Assembly: GCA_016719605.1 (NCBI GenBank)
Contig: JADJYW010000004.1
Coordinates: forward strand, 62,001-126,000
DNA from: Lewinellaceae bacterium
GTDB taxonomy: Bacteria; Bacteroidota; Bacteroidia; Chitinophagales; Saprospiraceae
Reading direction: 5' to 3'
Length of the DNA stretch: 64,000 bases
The position numbers and the translations under genes were made by a program. Below are positions 43,974-53,765 of this stretch, piece after piece. Each line of letters starts with the position of its first letter. The stretch's first letter is position 1. A model generated the notes under the pieces. That model searched no databases. It saw only the letters and a program-made list of their open reading frames with translations, and was not told the DNA's origin.

Positions 43974-45313
43974 CTACCGCCTGAACGGCAATGCCCCGAC
44001 GCTTTCGCCAATTTTTCGTCCCTGTTTCACGCCGAGGTCAATCCCGTCCCGGAAATGTATCCCCCCGTACAGCCGGGAAACCGCGGCTTCTTCGGCATAG
44101 TCGAAGAAAGAGTCAAACTGGCGCGGTGCGCCGTTGATATCCGTACGGGCTACATGCGTCCGGTCGGTGAACGCGTACTGGTAGCCGAATAGATCGCTCA
44201 GTACCTGCGCCGTAGCGCCGCTCTGCACCGAGTGTCCGGAGGAGTACTCCGGGAAAGGTGGCGTGGTAAGCAGGGGCGTCCAAGCGGGGTCTATGACATC
44301 CCGGATGTAGGTGATTGGGCGCAGCAGGTTGAAGTCGAACTTGCATTTCCAGCAGGAAATGAATGCATCGGCGACGGCGAGGCCGACTTTGCAGTACGTT
44401 TCGGCGGCCAGGGCCAGGGAGGCATTCTCCTGGACAACTACTTGCGTGGCGATGCTGATGCTGTGTCCGGGCGGGGTACCGGCCAGGCCGGGGTCGTCGC
44501 TCCAGAAACGGGCGATAATTTCCTGTTCCGGGTTCAGGTTGCTGGTCACGGCGTACACCTCCAGTGCTTGGGAATAAAACGGCGAGGTGGTTACCGTAGA
44601 GAAGGGCAGGTGCGCTACGGGCTGGGAGTGGTTGATGCTGCCGGGCACGAATTCCCGGTTGAAACCCCAGAACGGTTGCAGTGCCCGCTGGAAAGCCGGC
44701 GCTGTAGGCACCCATTTGCCGGGGCCGACGGGCGGCACATAGGTAGCGGGGAAATTTTTGGTGTAGCCCTCGTGCCCGCCGTCGCCGGTAGACCAAAAGA
44801 AAACGGCTTGGCTATTTCGCGGCCGTATTCGGCCGAACGGGCGAGGGTTTCTGCATCCATTTCGGAGGTAAATTGCTGTACAAACTGGTTTTCCAGGAGT
44901 TCCACGGCCGTCAATTGGTCGGCGGGCATATTGGCGTACAGGTTTTTGGCCATATAGGCCAATGCGGCATTGGCACAGGCGGGCCAGTAATAGTTTTTGC
45001 CCGATTCGGGCGCGGGAAGCGTGGGCAGGGCGGTTAGCTTACCGGACAGCGAACGATAATCCGGCATACCCGGCACCACGGATTCGTACAGTGCCACACC
45101 GGCGTAGCCAAATGCCCGCGCTGCCACGGGTGGCGTAAATCCCGGGCAGACTTTGGTCAGCTCGTACAACTTGTCGAACCATTGAACCGCCACATCGGCG
45201 CGTTGCTGGTCGGCACCGGTCAGGGCGGGTACGGTCTCTTTTTGGCAGCCCGACATGGCCCAAAACACCGCAAGCAAAAACAGGGAAAAGCGGAAGTAGT
45301 ATTTGTTTTGCAT
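43974..45313 (-). CDS. Vanadium haloperoxidase / PAP2-type lipoprotein (frameshifted near 44806)
   Basis: The N-terminus (MQNKYYFRFSLFLLAVFWAM then SGC) is a lipoprotein signal with Cys at the lipobox. The first frame ends at 44615, but sequence from about 44805 onward (VFFWSTGDGGHEGYTKNF, then VPPVGPGKWVPT) continues in another frame to 43974. One missing base near 44806 (AAGCC for AAGGCC) restores it. Active-site motifs of vanadium haloperoxidases and PAP2 phosphatases are all present: KFDFNLLRP (K-x6-RP), YSSGHS (instead of PSGH) and SRLYGGIH (SR-x5-H). Length when joined is ~446. Halogenation versus phosphatase activity cannot be decided. Confidence 0.82.
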
Positions 45314-45614
45314 CCGAAGGCTATTTTAACTTTGTTAAAAAAAAGGTGGGCGGAGTACTGGCTCCGGCGTGCAAAGTTGCCAAAAAACGTGGGCTGCCAG
45401 GTTTTTTGATAAAAACAAATTGACTATCCGCGTATTGTACCCCGCGAGTCAACCCCCAGGGCAGACGCATGAACACAGGTCTCTATTTTAAAGCAACATC
45501 CATACACAGAGATTTGATTTTCAGTAATTTATTCTCTGTTTTTTTCTGTGCAAAACTCGGTGTCCTCTGTGTTAAAAAAACATTTCCTGTCCTGCCTAAG
45601 TTTTTACTTGCTTT
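45314..45614. other. Intergenic region, 301 bp
   Basis: There is no convincing gene. Short imperfect repeats of TCTCTG/TCTGTG/CTCTGTGTT occur between 45505 and 45585. No terminator with a clear U-tract was found for either flanking minus-strand gene. Confidence 0.5.
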
Positions 45615-46694
45615 TTATAGAAAAACTCCTGCTCCGGTGCGATAAACCACCGTGGCCACAACATGACCGACCATGCCGAGCGTGTTGCGGTCTATCACAT
45701 CCATATTGTCGTTGTGGGTGTGGTGGTAAGAGCCGAAGGATTTTGGTGGCGGGTTGGGAATACTGATAATATCTACGGTAGGGATTTGAGGGCCGCGTAT
45801 GATGAAAACGTGGTCGTCGGTGACATAGCCGCCGTCGCGATTGGGGAAGAAACTGCCATAGCCGAGTTCGGAGGCGATGCCCCAGATACTATTCTGAATG
45901 CGAGGAGCAAATTGGGCGGAGTAGCCTTCGCGGGGAAAAACAGCGCCTTTTGCGCCGACCATGTCGAGCAGGATACCGAACTGGGCGGTGTAGCCGGGTT
46001 TGTGCAGGTTGCGCGACCAATACTGGGAGCCAAGGCACCAGGTGAGCGTTTTGGACTCGTTGGAGCCTTGTGTCATGATGGATTGCCCGGCTTCCTGTCC
46101 GCGGTCGTCGCCAAGGTCTTCGGCATCGAAACAGATCAGGTCCACGCCAAGGTCCACGGGATTGGCTTGCAGTATGCGTGCCAGTTCGAGCAGCACAGCC
46201 ACGCCGCTGGCGCCGTCGTCGGCGCCGAGAATGGGCTTATCCTTGTCCTTGCTGTCCTTGTCGCCAATGTGGCGGCTGTCCCAGTGCGCGGAGAGCAGCA
46301 CCCGGTTGGGCAGTTCGGGTTTGTACTGGGCAATGATGTTGACCGCCTCACGGGGGCCGAAATAGGTTTGGGCCGTAAATTTCTGTTCGATCACGGTCAT
46401 GCCCATGCGCGTAAACTCGCCGACCAACCAGGCTGCGCATTTTTTGTGTGCCGGCGTGCCGGGTACACGGGGGCCGAACGACACTTGTTTTTCTACAAAA
46501 TAATAGGCCGAATCGGGACTGAAAGCGGGCACATTCACGGTCACGGCAGGTTTGGCCGGGGTGTCCGGCTGGTCGTTATTGGTTGTTGGAGCAGTACGGT
46601 CGGGAAGAAACCGGCCGAGATAAGGCAGCACAAACGCTGCGATGAGCAGGATTACGATCCAGAGACTTTTGTTGCGAAAGAAATTGGTTGCCAT
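45615..46694 (-). CDS. M28-family zinc enzyme, glutaminyl-peptide cyclotransferase-like
   Basis: The ~359-residue protein has an N-terminal membrane anchor (SLWIVILLIAAFVLPYLG) followed by an M28 fold: LLSAHWDSRHIGD, LGADDGASGVAVLLELARIL (Asp metal ligand), LICFDAEDLGDD (Glu/Asp) and HHTHNDNMDVIDRNTLG (His ligand). The Trp in HWDSR and the HTHNDNMD ending resemble glutaminyl cyclases, which form pyroglutamate on N-terminal Gln. That would suit this genome, where most signal peptides leave an N-terminal Gln. An aminopeptidase is the alternative. I chose the ATG at 46694 (MATNFFRNK). Confidence 0.8.
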   Translation of the reverse strand: MATNFFRNKSLWIVILLIAAFVLPYLGRFLPDRTAPTTNNDQPDTPAKPAVTVNVPAFSPDSAYYFVEKQVSFGPRVPGTPAHKKCAAWLVGEFTRMGMTVIEQKFTAQTYFGPREAVNIIAQYKPELPNRVLLSAHWDSRHIGDKDSKDKDKPILGADDGASGVAVLLELARILQANPVDLGVDLICFDAEDLGDDRGQEAGQSIMTQGSNESKTLTWCLGSQYWSRNLHKPGYTAQFGILLDMVGAKGAVFPREGYSAQFAPRIQNSIWGIASELGYGSFFPNRDGGYVTDDHVFIIRGPQIPTVDIISIPNPPPKSFGSYHHTHNDNMDVIDRNTLGMVGHVVATVVYRTGAGVFL

Positions 46695-46949
46695 GTTGCT
46701 GCGGGTTGAGGGGGTTGGTTGGGTTTTGATTTTGGGCAAATGTATTGGCTTTTTGTTGCACTCGGGGCGTGTTGGCAGGGCAAACGTATCAAATGAAAGT
46801 TCGTAGATATGATCTGTCAAGTATGCCCTACACATACTCAAGTACACTACGATGCAGATGTTGCATTTTTTGCAACATCTGCACCCGATAGCCGGCCCCC
46901 GCACTCCAACCATTCTGCATTTCCGAACAGTTGCATTTTTTGCAACGGT

Positions 46950-48401
46950 TCACTTTCCAATACAAAACTTCCCAAAGATATTCCCCAGCAAATCCTCTAC
47001 CCCGATCTCGCCCGTGATCTCGCCAAGGAAAGTCAACGCCCGGCGAATATCCATAGCCACAAAGTCGCCCGTCACGCCCGTTTCCAGTCCGGTGAGCACG
47101 TCGGCGAGCGCCGTATCGGCGCGTTGCAGGGCATCGTAGTGGCGGGCGTTGGTGACCACCGTGCTTTCCAGATTGACGCCCTCGCCGACGACCACCTCGA
47201 ATAGTTTTTCCTTCAGGAATTCGATGTTCATCTGGTTTTTGGCCGAAACCGGGAGGAGTGCTGCGTGCTGCGCGATGAACGATGCGTGATCCGGGAATCC
47301 ACCTCCCAGCAGGAAGGGCGGGATGTCGGGGTCGGCGGGGTTGAGCAGCCAGTCGGTTTTGAAATAAGGGACTTTGTCCATCTTGTTGCACACGACCAGC
47401 AAGGGCGTTGTGCCGGCTCCCCCAATCGCCTCCAAATCCTGATGCACCTCCGCGAGGGTCATAGCGGCCACGTCCCACACATACACCACGATGGCGGCCT
47501 GCTCGATTTTTTCCATCGTGCGTTGCACCCCGAGCGCCTCAATAGCGTCCTGTGCTTCGCGGATGCCGGCGGTGTCTATGAGCCGAAACTGCACGCCGCC
47601 AATGTTGAGCACTTCCTCGATGGTGTCGCGGGTGGTGCCGGCAATTTCCGACACGATGGCGCGCTCTTCGTTGAGCAGGGCGTTGAGCAGGGTGCTCTTG
47701 CCCGCATTGGGCCGCCCGGCAATGACGGTGGCCACGCCGGTGCGCAAGGCGTTGCCCAACTGAAATGTGCGCAACAGCGACTGGGTGTAGGCGCGGATTT
47801 TTACCACCAAGTTTTTCAACTGCGTACGGTCGGCAAACGCCACGTCTTCCTCCGAAAAATCGAGTTCCAGCTCCACCAGACTGGCGAAGTGGATGAGTTC
47901 CTCCCGCAGGTGCGCAATCTCGGTTTTGAAACCGCCGCGCAACTGACGCAGGGCCACTGCGTGCGCCGCTTCGCTCTGGCCGGCAATCAGGTCGGCCACG
48001 GCTTCGGCCTGGCTGAGGTCCATTTTGCCGTTGAGAAATGCCCGCAGAGTGAACTCGCCGGGCTGTGCCAGGCGGGCGCCTTTTCGCAAGAGCAATTGCA
48101 ACACCTCCTGCTGGATGTACGGCGAGCCGTGCACGGATATTTCCACCAACTCCTCGCCCGTGTACGACCTGGGCGCCCGGAAAATGGTGATCAAAACCTC
48201 GTCCAGCGTACGCCCCTCTTCGTTTTCGATGCGGCCAAAGTGGGCCGTGTGCGTGGGCTGGTTTTCGAGGCGTTTGCCCCGAAAAACACCGTCGGCAATG
48301 ATCACGGCCCGGGGGCCGGACAGGCGCAGTACGGCAATGGCGCCTGTGCCCGGCGGCGTGGCGAGGGCGGCTATAGTATCGGACAAATCGGGAAGCATCA
48401 T
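46950..48401 (-). CDS. mnmE: tRNA uridine-5-carboxymethylaminomethyl(34) synthesis GTPase MnmE
   Basis: The ~483-residue protein modifies the wobble uridine of tRNAs together with MnmG. It has the N-terminal folate-binding domain (DTIAALATPPGTGAIAVLRLSG), the helical domain, an inserted G domain with GRPNAGKSTLLNALL (G1), GTTRDTIEE (G2), DTAGIRE (G3) and NKMD (G4), and the terminal Cys motif IFGKFCIGK. Two adjacent Met codons start the protein at 48401 and 48398. Its promoter region is shared divergently with the next membrane-protein gene. mnmG is not in the window. Confidence 0.97.
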   Translation of the reverse strand: MMLPDLSDTIAALATPPGTGAIAVLRLSGPRAVIIADGVFRGKRLENQPTHTAHFGRIENEEGRTLDEVLITIFRAPRSYTGEELVEISVHGSPYIQQEVLQLLLRKGARLAQPGEFTLRAFLNGKMDLSQAEAVADLIAGQSEAAHAVALRQLRGGFKTEIAHLREELIHFASLVELELDFSEEDVAFADRTQLKNLVVKIRAYTQSLLRTFQLGNALRTGVATVIAGRPNAGKSTLLNALLNEERAIVSEIAGTTRDTIEEVLNIGGVQFRLIDTAGIREAQDAIEALGVQRTMEKIEQAAIVVYVWDVAAMTLAEVHQDLEAIGGAGTTPLLVVCNKMDKVPYFKTDWLLNPADPDIPPFLLGGGFPDHASFIAQHAALLPVSAKNQMNIEFLKEKLFEVVVGEGVNLESTVVTNARHYDALQRADTALADVLTGLETGVTGDFVAMDIRRALTFLGEITGEIGVEDLLGNIFGKFCIGK

Positions 48402-48447
48402 ACGGAAACAGGTCAAGTACGAGAGACAAATCGGGAAAGAAAGGAAA

Positions 48448-48455
48448 TACCTTTG
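48448..48455 (+). promoter_or_regulatory. Putative -7 box for the 48477 gene
   Basis: TACCTTTG is an exact TAnnTTTG match, 21 bases before the ATG at 48477. Confidence 0.45.
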
Positions 48456-48476
48456 GGCGCAAAATTGAACCATTTT

Positions 48477-49829
48477 ATGGAAAACAGACCCGAAGGTGAG
48501 CGCCAATCCGAACTACAACAACTGGCAGCGAATAGTTGGAACCTGGAGCTGATCATTTCCGGCGCTGCTGTTTTTTTGGCTTCCTACCTGCCTGGTGTTG
48601 TGAACCGTGCGCAGCACTATTTTCTCAACAACTTAGCCACGAGCGAAAGCCCGGGCAAAAATGCGTTGCCCTTGCTCGCCTATACCTTCGGGGAAATCAT
48701 TGCCTGGCTACTCGTCGCTGCATTTGTCTGCCATTTTATTATGCGTGCTTTTTGGGCAGGGCTGGTTGGTTTGCATGCCGTATATCCGGAGGGGATCAAG
48801 TACGAACAATTGCCCGGGCAAACCGATTTTAGCCGGGAGCAAGCGCGTAAGCGCTTTGGGCGGCTGGACGACTATATCCTGCGTATGGACCGGCTGTGCA
48901 ACCAGGTGTTTTCCGCTGCATTCCTGGCGGCACTGTATGGTCTGGGGATCAGTTTTGCTTACCTGTTGGTTTTTTCCATGATGCACCTGGTTCCCCTTTT
49001 TATTCCCGGGGAAACGGGCAAACTGACCAGTATTGCCTTGCTGATGCTTTTTGTTCTGATTGCTTTGCTGCCGGCCATATTCCTGATGCTGCTGCGCAAC
49101 AAACGGTTTACCGATAACCGCCGGCTCCAGTACTGGTCGGATGTGGCCAATTGGATTACTCCGAGAATCGTCCTGCCTTTGGTGTTTCATCCGATCAATT
49201 ACCTGAACCTGACGTTCAGCTCCAACGTCCCCCGCAAACGCTTTTACGCAACACTCACTGTGATGATGGTGCTCCTGTTTTCAGTGGTGCTGTATTCGTA
49301 TTTCCAAACCATGCTGGACTTGTCAGGGCGCACCGGCTCCGCGTTTCATACCTATTTTGCGCAGGGCGCCGGCGCAAACCTGCTGGATTCCCGGCGGTAT
49401 GATAACTTGCGACCGGAAGGACAGGCATTGCCCAAGGTTTCTATTCCGGCAGACGTGGTTTTCGAACCCTTTTTGCGCGTGTTTGTCACCTACCCAAAAG
49501 CGCTCGACGGGCAGCTCGCACAAGTATGTACACCTGCGGTATTCCCCGACTCCCTGCCCCGAAGCGTGCGCCGGCATATCGCCGACAGCCTGCATCTCCA
49601 GTGTTTTTCCCAATTTTTTCGGGTCTCGATAAACGATTCGTTGCTGGCGCCGGCGGCGTGGATTTTTCACCAGCACCCAACCGAAAATACCCGGGGACTC
49701 CTGACGTACCTGCCTACCGGGCAATTTCGGCCGGGCAAAAATATTTTGCTGATCCAGGCCCCTTCCGAGAAAAAAGCCGATTCGCTCCGGGTTTACGGCG
49801 TAGTGCCATTTTGGTACGCGCCCAAGTGA
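48477..49829 (+). CDS. Hypothetical polytopic membrane protein
   Basis: The 450-residue protein has about five to six hydrophobic segments (residues ~20-38, 62-98, 140-172, 180-203, 255-275) and a C-terminal soluble region of ~170 residues (ALPKVSIPADVVFEPFLRVF, FPDSLPRSVRRHIADSL). The frame stays open for a further 1.2 kb upstream, but that stretch is antisense to mnmE; MENRPEGERQSELQQLA is preceded by a -7 box and is the natural start. I recognise no family. Confidence 0.7.
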   Translation: MENRPEGERQSELQQLAANSWNLELIISGAAVFLASYLPGVVNRAQHYFLNNLATSESPGKNALPLLAYTFGEIIAWLLVAAFVCHFIMRAFWAGLVGLHAVYPEGIKYEQLPGQTDFSREQARKRFGRLDDYILRMDRLCNQVFSAAFLAALYGLGISFAYLLVFSMMHLVPLFIPGETGKLTSIALLMLFVLIALLPAIFLMLLRNKRFTDNRRLQYWSDVANWITPRIVLPLVFHPINYLNLTFSSNVPRKRFYATLTVMMVLLFSVVLYSYFQTMLDLSGRTGSAFHTYFAQGAGANLLDSRRYDNLRPEGQALPKVSIPADVVFEPFLRVFVTYPKALDGQLAQVCTPAVFPDSLPRSVRRHIADSLHLQCFSQFFRVSINDSLLAPAAWIFHQHPTENTRGLLTYLPTGQFRPGKNILLIQAPSEKKADSLRVYGVVPFWYAPK

Positions 49830-49833
49830 GGAC

Positions 49834-49868
49834 AAAAAAATACCCGGCTGCGACTTTTCGCAACCGGG
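49834..49868 (-). terminator. Rho-independent terminator on the minus strand
   Basis: CCCGG-C-TGCGA (49843-49853) pairs with TCGCA-A-CCGGG (49858-49868) with one C/A mismatch and a CTTT loop. Seven A residues at 49834-49840 give a T7 run on the minus strand. Confidence 0.7.
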
Positions 49869-50247
49869 GTTCTCGCCTATGAAGCATAAGACATCTGAAA
49901 TGGGAAAGCGGCGCGCCACCCGTACACTGCAAGCCTGAAACGAACCGGGCACAGGGGCACGGAATCGTTCGCACAGGAGCGCCGGTGTGCCCGCGTTATG
50001 GGCAGCGATTCGGGCGGGCCGAAACGCGCAGCGGCCGCAGGGTGCTCGCAGGAGCATGCCGGAGCCGCGTAAAAAACCAACTTAAAAAAGGGAAAGGCAG
50101 TAGCAGGGAAACGGGCAACAAGTGCCCTCGAAGATCAAGGATAGATCCGAACATGGGATGTAGTGTTTGTCGTGTAATCGGTAAAAGCAGAACGCCTGGA
50201 TTAAAACTTAATACTTGCAAATGTAAGTCATGCCGGTACGTCAAATC

Positions 50248-50268
50248 AAGAGGCCGGCCTCTTTTTTT
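50248..50268 (+). terminator. Rho-independent terminator on the plus strand
   Basis: AAGAGGCCGGCCTCTT (50248-50263) is a perfect palindrome with seven T residues at 50262-50268. Confidence 0.65.
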
Positions 50269-50288
50269 GGGGAAGTGTCTGCCATCAA

Positions 50289-50771
50289 TCAAAAATCGGA
50301 AAAGCCTGCCCAGCGCTCGCCGAACTGTTCCCAAAAGGCCAGCACTTTGCTGCGCGCCGGGAATTCGGAGTAAATTTCCCCCCGCCGGATACCCTGCAAA
50401 ACATGTAAAGTGGCTTTCGATACTTCTTCAGGCAGGTCGTTTACAGGCAGCCACCGCACGTCTTTGAATTTTTTCGGCTCCAGCGCGGCAGGCTCGCCGT
50501 GGAAACGGGTAGCCCGAAAATAAAGCACCAGCAGGGTTTCGTCTTTTTTCAATTTGTGGCGGTGCAGAACGTGCACTAAGCGCAGGTCGTGCGGCTCTAC
50601 ATGAATGCCGGCTTCTTCCTGGGCTTCACGGGCCAGCGCTTCGCGGGCAAACTCGTTTTCCTCCACGTTGCCCCCGATAAGCGAAAACCGCCCTCCATTC
50701 TGCTTCGTCTGGCGCAGGAACAACATTTTTCCACCTTCCTCTATAATGAGCCTCACGGCAAAAATGAGCAT
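50289..50771 (-). CDS. NUDIX hydrolase
   Basis: The 160-residue protein has a complete Nudix box, G-x5-E-x7-REAQEEAGI, in GGNVEENEFAREALAREAQE, which binds divalent metal and cleaves nucleoside diphosphates linked to another group. A strand-rich flank (LLVLYFRATRF, DVRWLPVNDLP) completes the fold. The substrate is not predictable. It is convergent with the 48477 gene; the nearest minus-strand terminator is 420 bases past its stop. Confidence 0.88.
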   Translation of the reverse strand: MLIFAVRLIIEEGGKMLFLRQTKQNGGRFSLIGGNVEENEFAREALAREAQEEAGIHVEPHDLRLVHVLHRHKLKKDETLLVLYFRATRFHGEPAALEPKKFKDVRWLPVNDLPEEVSKATLHVLQGIRRGEIYSEFPARSKVLAFWEQFGERWAGFSDF

Positions 50772-50867
50772 AAATCAGACCGGTAAAACGTCAACGGTTT
50801 GGGTTTCCAAAACGACGCAAGTTATCGTGCCCATTGGAAAACCCGGGTAAAGTTTTTGTGAACACCT

Positions 50868-51281
50868 TTACTCCATATAAATCGCCAGAACGGCGGCCTC
50901 CATAGCAAACGGGTCGTCGCCCTGCGCCTCCATTTCCCGGCGCTTTTCGCCGCGCAGGCGGCGTTGCTCCGACTGTGTTTGCTGAAACAAATCCCGTTGT
51001 GCTTTTGTGGTCAGTACCCGCCGAATACTAGCCAGCGTACCCTGCTGCACACTCGCCAGTTTGGCGTGGTACAGCGCCGGGTCGCTTGCCTGCAGCCCCA
51101 CAATCTCCGTCAGATTCTTCTGCTTGCGCACCTGAACGGTGTACATGTTTTCCGCCTGTACGGCATCCAAACTGTACTTTTTAGCGAGCACATCAGCCGC
51201 TTCGCGGGCAGGGTCGGCAGTTTGAGCGTAGGTCGAAGAGAGTACGGTCAGCAGAAAAAGCAGAGCGAGCAGGTTGTGCAT
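50868..51281 (-). CDS. Hypothetical secreted protein
   Basis: From the ATG at 51281 the protein has ~137 residues with a signal peptide MHNLLALLFLLTVLSSTYA and mature Gln. The rest is a helical, charged domain (AADVLAKKYSLDAVQAENMY, RLRGEKRREMEAQGDDP). An upstream in-frame Met (51314) would spoil the signal peptide. The pattern recalls small periplasmic Spy/DUF-type proteins, but I do not assign it. Confidence 0.65.
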   Translation of the reverse strand: MHNLLALLFLLTVLSSTYAQTADPAREAADVLAKKYSLDAVQAENMYTVQVRKQKNLTEIVGLQASDPALYHAKLASVQQGTLASIRRVLTTKAQRDLFQQTQSEQRRLRGEKRREMEAQGDDPFAMEAAVLAIYME

Positions 51282-51409
51282 GGCAGACTTGATTTTGAAA
51301 TGTTTGGTCGGCAAAACTACGGCATTTTTTCGCTGTGCCGATCCGTGGAATTATTTGTAGCACAGCACGGATAAAACACAAACGCGCTACGCCACGACCT
51401 CAAAAAAAT

Positions 51410-52012
51410 TCAGCGCGGCATAGCCCCCGGTTTTCCTGCGCGGATGATTTCCACGTTCCAGCCCGTGCTCTCTGCCATGAACCGAACGATCTCGAAGACC
51501 TTGTCGGATTGCTCGCGGGCCGAAGCCAGCAGGGTACTCTGCAGGGCCGCTTCCCGAATGAGGTCTTTGGCCCGCTGATTGATGCGGGTGTAGTCCTCCG
51601 GCGAAAAATCGGAAAATACACCCGTGGACAAGTCGTAGTAGTCCAGCGAGTGGTCAATGCTCAAAATTTGCGGTTCGGGCAGAGGGCCGATGCGCAGCAC
51701 CCGGGCCACGGAGTCGGTTTCGATTTTCAGGTTGCCGAGGTCGTAGCCGGCCGACACGACGGCGTTCACGCGCACCAGCACTTTTTTGTCCCAGAGCCAG
51801 GTAAAATAGCCCGAGTATTCACTGTAATTGTAAATTTCCGAAAACTCGCCCTCCACGGTAGTCAGTTTTACCACAGTGCGGATTTTTTCCAGCAAAACCG
51901 TGGCGCTTTCCCGGGGCTTCGTTTCTTTGGGCGCGAAAAAACGATAGGCCAACCAGCCGCCCGACACGAACGCGAGCACAACGGCGAGAATGATGAGGAT
52001 GCGTTTTAGCAT
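51410..52012 (-). CDS. DUF4230-domain membrane protein
   Basis: The ~200-residue protein begins with a transmembrane helix (MLKRILIILAVVLAFVSGG) and has a DUF4230-like domain (LLEKIRTVVKLTTVEGEFSE, KKVLVRVNAVVSAGYDLGN, EPQILSIDHSLDYYDLSTG). The family is common in Bacteroidota and Firmicutes, with no established function. I chose the ATG at 52012. It is divergent from the CapA gene with a 74-base gap. Confidence 0.8.
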   Translation of the reverse strand: MLKRILIILAVVLAFVSGGWLAYRFFAPKETKPRESATVLLEKIRTVVKLTTVEGEFSEIYNYSEYSGYFTWLWDKKVLVRVNAVVSAGYDLGNLKIETDSVARVLRIGPLPEPQILSIDHSLDYYDLSTGVFSDFSPEDYTRINQRAKDLIREAALQSTLLASAREQSDKVFEIVRFMAESTGWNVEIIRAGKPGAMPR

Positions 52013-52086
52013 ATTTTTTTCGGATTGATCGCCCAAAGTTAGTCCTTCTCCACATGCCCGTCGCCGGGTTTTTCAACACGAAAACT

Positions 52087-53193
52087 ATGCACTACCGCCC
52101 AATGCTTCTCCCCCGGCTCCTTTGCCTGTTGCTTTGCCCGGCGCTGCCGCTCGGCGCCCAAACGGATACCCTGCGCCTCTTGTTTGCAGGCGATATCATG
52201 GGCCATGCGCCGCAAATCAAAAGTGCCGAAACCGGCCCGAACCAGTACGACTACCGCCCCTGTTTCCAGTTTGTCAAACCAATTCTGGAGCAAGCCGATA
52301 TTGCCGTCGGCAACCTCGAACTTACCCTGCCCGGCAAGGGGCCGTACTCCGGCTATCCCATGTTTCGCAGCCCCGACGCGTTGGCTATGGCTCTGCGCGA
52401 TGCCGGATTCGATATCCTCGTGACGGCCAACAACCACTCCAACGACAGCCGTGCCCCGGGTCTTGTCAGCACCATCGAGACGGTCCGAAACCTCGGTTTT
52501 CAGCAGACAGGTACGTTCAAAAACCAGCGCGACCGCGACCTGTTTTACCCGCTCATGGTGTACCGGAACGGGTTCAAACTGGCCCTGCTGAACTACACCT
52601 ACGATACCAACGGCGTGCCCACGCAGGCGCCCACTATCGTCAATCTGATCGATACCGTACGGATAGCCGCCGACCTGGCCGAAGCCCGCGCCCGCAAGCC
52701 GCATTTTATCATCGTCGTGATGCACTGGGGACTGGAGTACCAACTGCAGGAAAATGCCGAACAGCGCAAACTGGCCCGGTTTCTCATCCGCAACGGGGCA
52801 GATATGATCATCGGGGCACATCCGCACGTCGTGCAGCCCATAAAAGTAGAAACAGCAACGATGCCCGACGGCTCGGAAAAATCCGCCCTCGTGGTCTATT
52901 CCCTTGGCAATTTTATCTCCAATCAACAAAAGCCCGGTACCGACGGCGGTATCCTGTTTCAGGTGGACCTTCTGCACCACAAAGGCGTGCCCCGCGCCGA
53001 GGTGGGCAACTACCGCTACATCCCCGTTTGGCGCTATGTGCACCGGGACGCAACCGGCAAAACTACCTACTTTGCCTTGCCGACCAACCAGTTGCCGACT
53101 AACCTGAAATTGCCCGCTTCGGCGGAAAGTGCCCTGCGGGTGTTTGTAGAAGGAGTGCGGAAAAGGTTGAAAGGGGTGCCGGAAGCGGAGTGA
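52087..53193 (+). CDS. CapA-family metallophosphatase-like protein
   Basis: The 368-residue protein has a signal peptide (LLPRLLCLLLCPALPLGA, mature Gln) and the PGA_cap/CapA fold related to metallophosphatases: LLFAGDIMGHAPQ, VGNLELTLPGKGPY, DILVTANNHSND, VMHWGLEYQ and IIGAHPHVVQPIK. CapA is required for poly-gamma-glutamate capsule in Bacillus, but no capB or capC is nearby. It probably acts on a surface polymer or is a periplasmic phosphoesterase. Confidence 0.85.
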   Translation: MHYRPMLLPRLLCLLLCPALPLGAQTDTLRLLFAGDIMGHAPQIKSAETGPNQYDYRPCFQFVKPILEQADIAVGNLELTLPGKGPYSGYPMFRSPDALAMALRDAGFDILVTANNHSNDSRAPGLVSTIETVRNLGFQQTGTFKNQRDRDLFYPLMVYRNGFKLALLNYTYDTNGVPTQAPTIVNLIDTVRIAADLAEARARKPHFIIVVMHWGLEYQLQENAEQRKLARFLIRNGADMIIGAHPHVVQPIKVETATMPDGSEKSALVVYSLGNFISNQQKPGTDGGILFQVDLLHHKGVPRAEVGNYRYIPVWRYVHRDATGKTTYFALPTNQLPTNLKLPASAESALRVFVEGVRKRLKGVPEAE

Positions 53194-53266
53194 AGAACCA
53201 AAAAAAAATCACATTTTTGCCCTGTCATTTCCTCCAGCCAGACGCCGGCTCAACAAACACCAAGCC

Positions 53267-53652
53267 ATGGATACCCGCACCACCAACAACATTACCGTCA
53301 GCGTCGAGACCCAATACCTCGCGGCGCACTCCAACCCCGGGCCGGCAAGTACATTTTTGGGTACCATATCACTATCGAAAACCGCAGTCCGCACACGGTA
53401 CAACTGCTCCGCCGCCATTGGTTTATCCAGGATGGTTGCGGTACACTGCGCGAGGTGGAAGGCGAGGGCGTGGTGGGGCTGCAACCCGTTTTGGCGCCCG
53501 GCGAAGCACACGATTATTCCTCCTTCTGCGACCTCGATACCGACATGGGGAAAATGGTGGGTATTTACCTGATGACCCGCATGGACGACGAATCCCTTTT
53601 CGAGGCCAAAGTGCCCGAGTTCCTCCTCGTTGCACCGTTCCGACTAAATTGA
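53267..53652 (+). CDS. apaG: ApaG protein (frameshifted near 53340)
   Basis: The start MDTRTTNNITVSVETQYLA is ApaG-like, but after SNPG the frame changes. Reading resumes as GKYIFGYHITIENRSP, then LRRHWFIQDGCG, VEGEGVVGLQPVL (the Gly-rich motif) and YSSFCDLDTDMGKMVGIY, to the stop at 53652. One missing G at 53338-53341 restores ~128 residues, the normal ApaG length. ApaG is a small fibronectin-III-like protein associated with metal and nucleotide stress whose precise function is unsettled. It lies between capA and prfA on the same strand. Confidence 0.85.
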
Positions 53653-53733
53653 AACCCGTTGCTTTTGGCTGGTTTGATTTTTTTCAGTCCGGGCGATGAT
53701 GCCCCGAACAGCCAAAAGTCCGCGTTGCTGCGC

Positions 53734-53741
53734 TATCTTTG
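53734..53741 (+). promoter_or_regulatory. Putative -7 box for prfA
   Basis: TATCTTTG matches TAnnTTTG, 24 bases before the prfA start codon. Confidence 0.4.
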
Positions 53742-53765
53742 CCGCCCTGTTTTTCAAAACACACC

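Larger units (their letters stand above)
49830..50288. other. Intergenic region between convergent genes, 459 bp; possible ncRNA
   Basis: There is no convincing protein gene. The region holds a minus-strand terminator at its left end and a plus-strand terminator at its right end, so transcripts from both flanking genes would overlap across ~400 bases. It does not match tmRNA, RNase P RNA or SRP RNA signatures that I can recognise. Confidence 0.45.

Noticed and set aside
47265..48476. Long open frame upstream of the 48477 gene
   Set aside because: It is antisense to mnmE, has no family resemblance, and a promoter box and natural start lie at 48448-48477.
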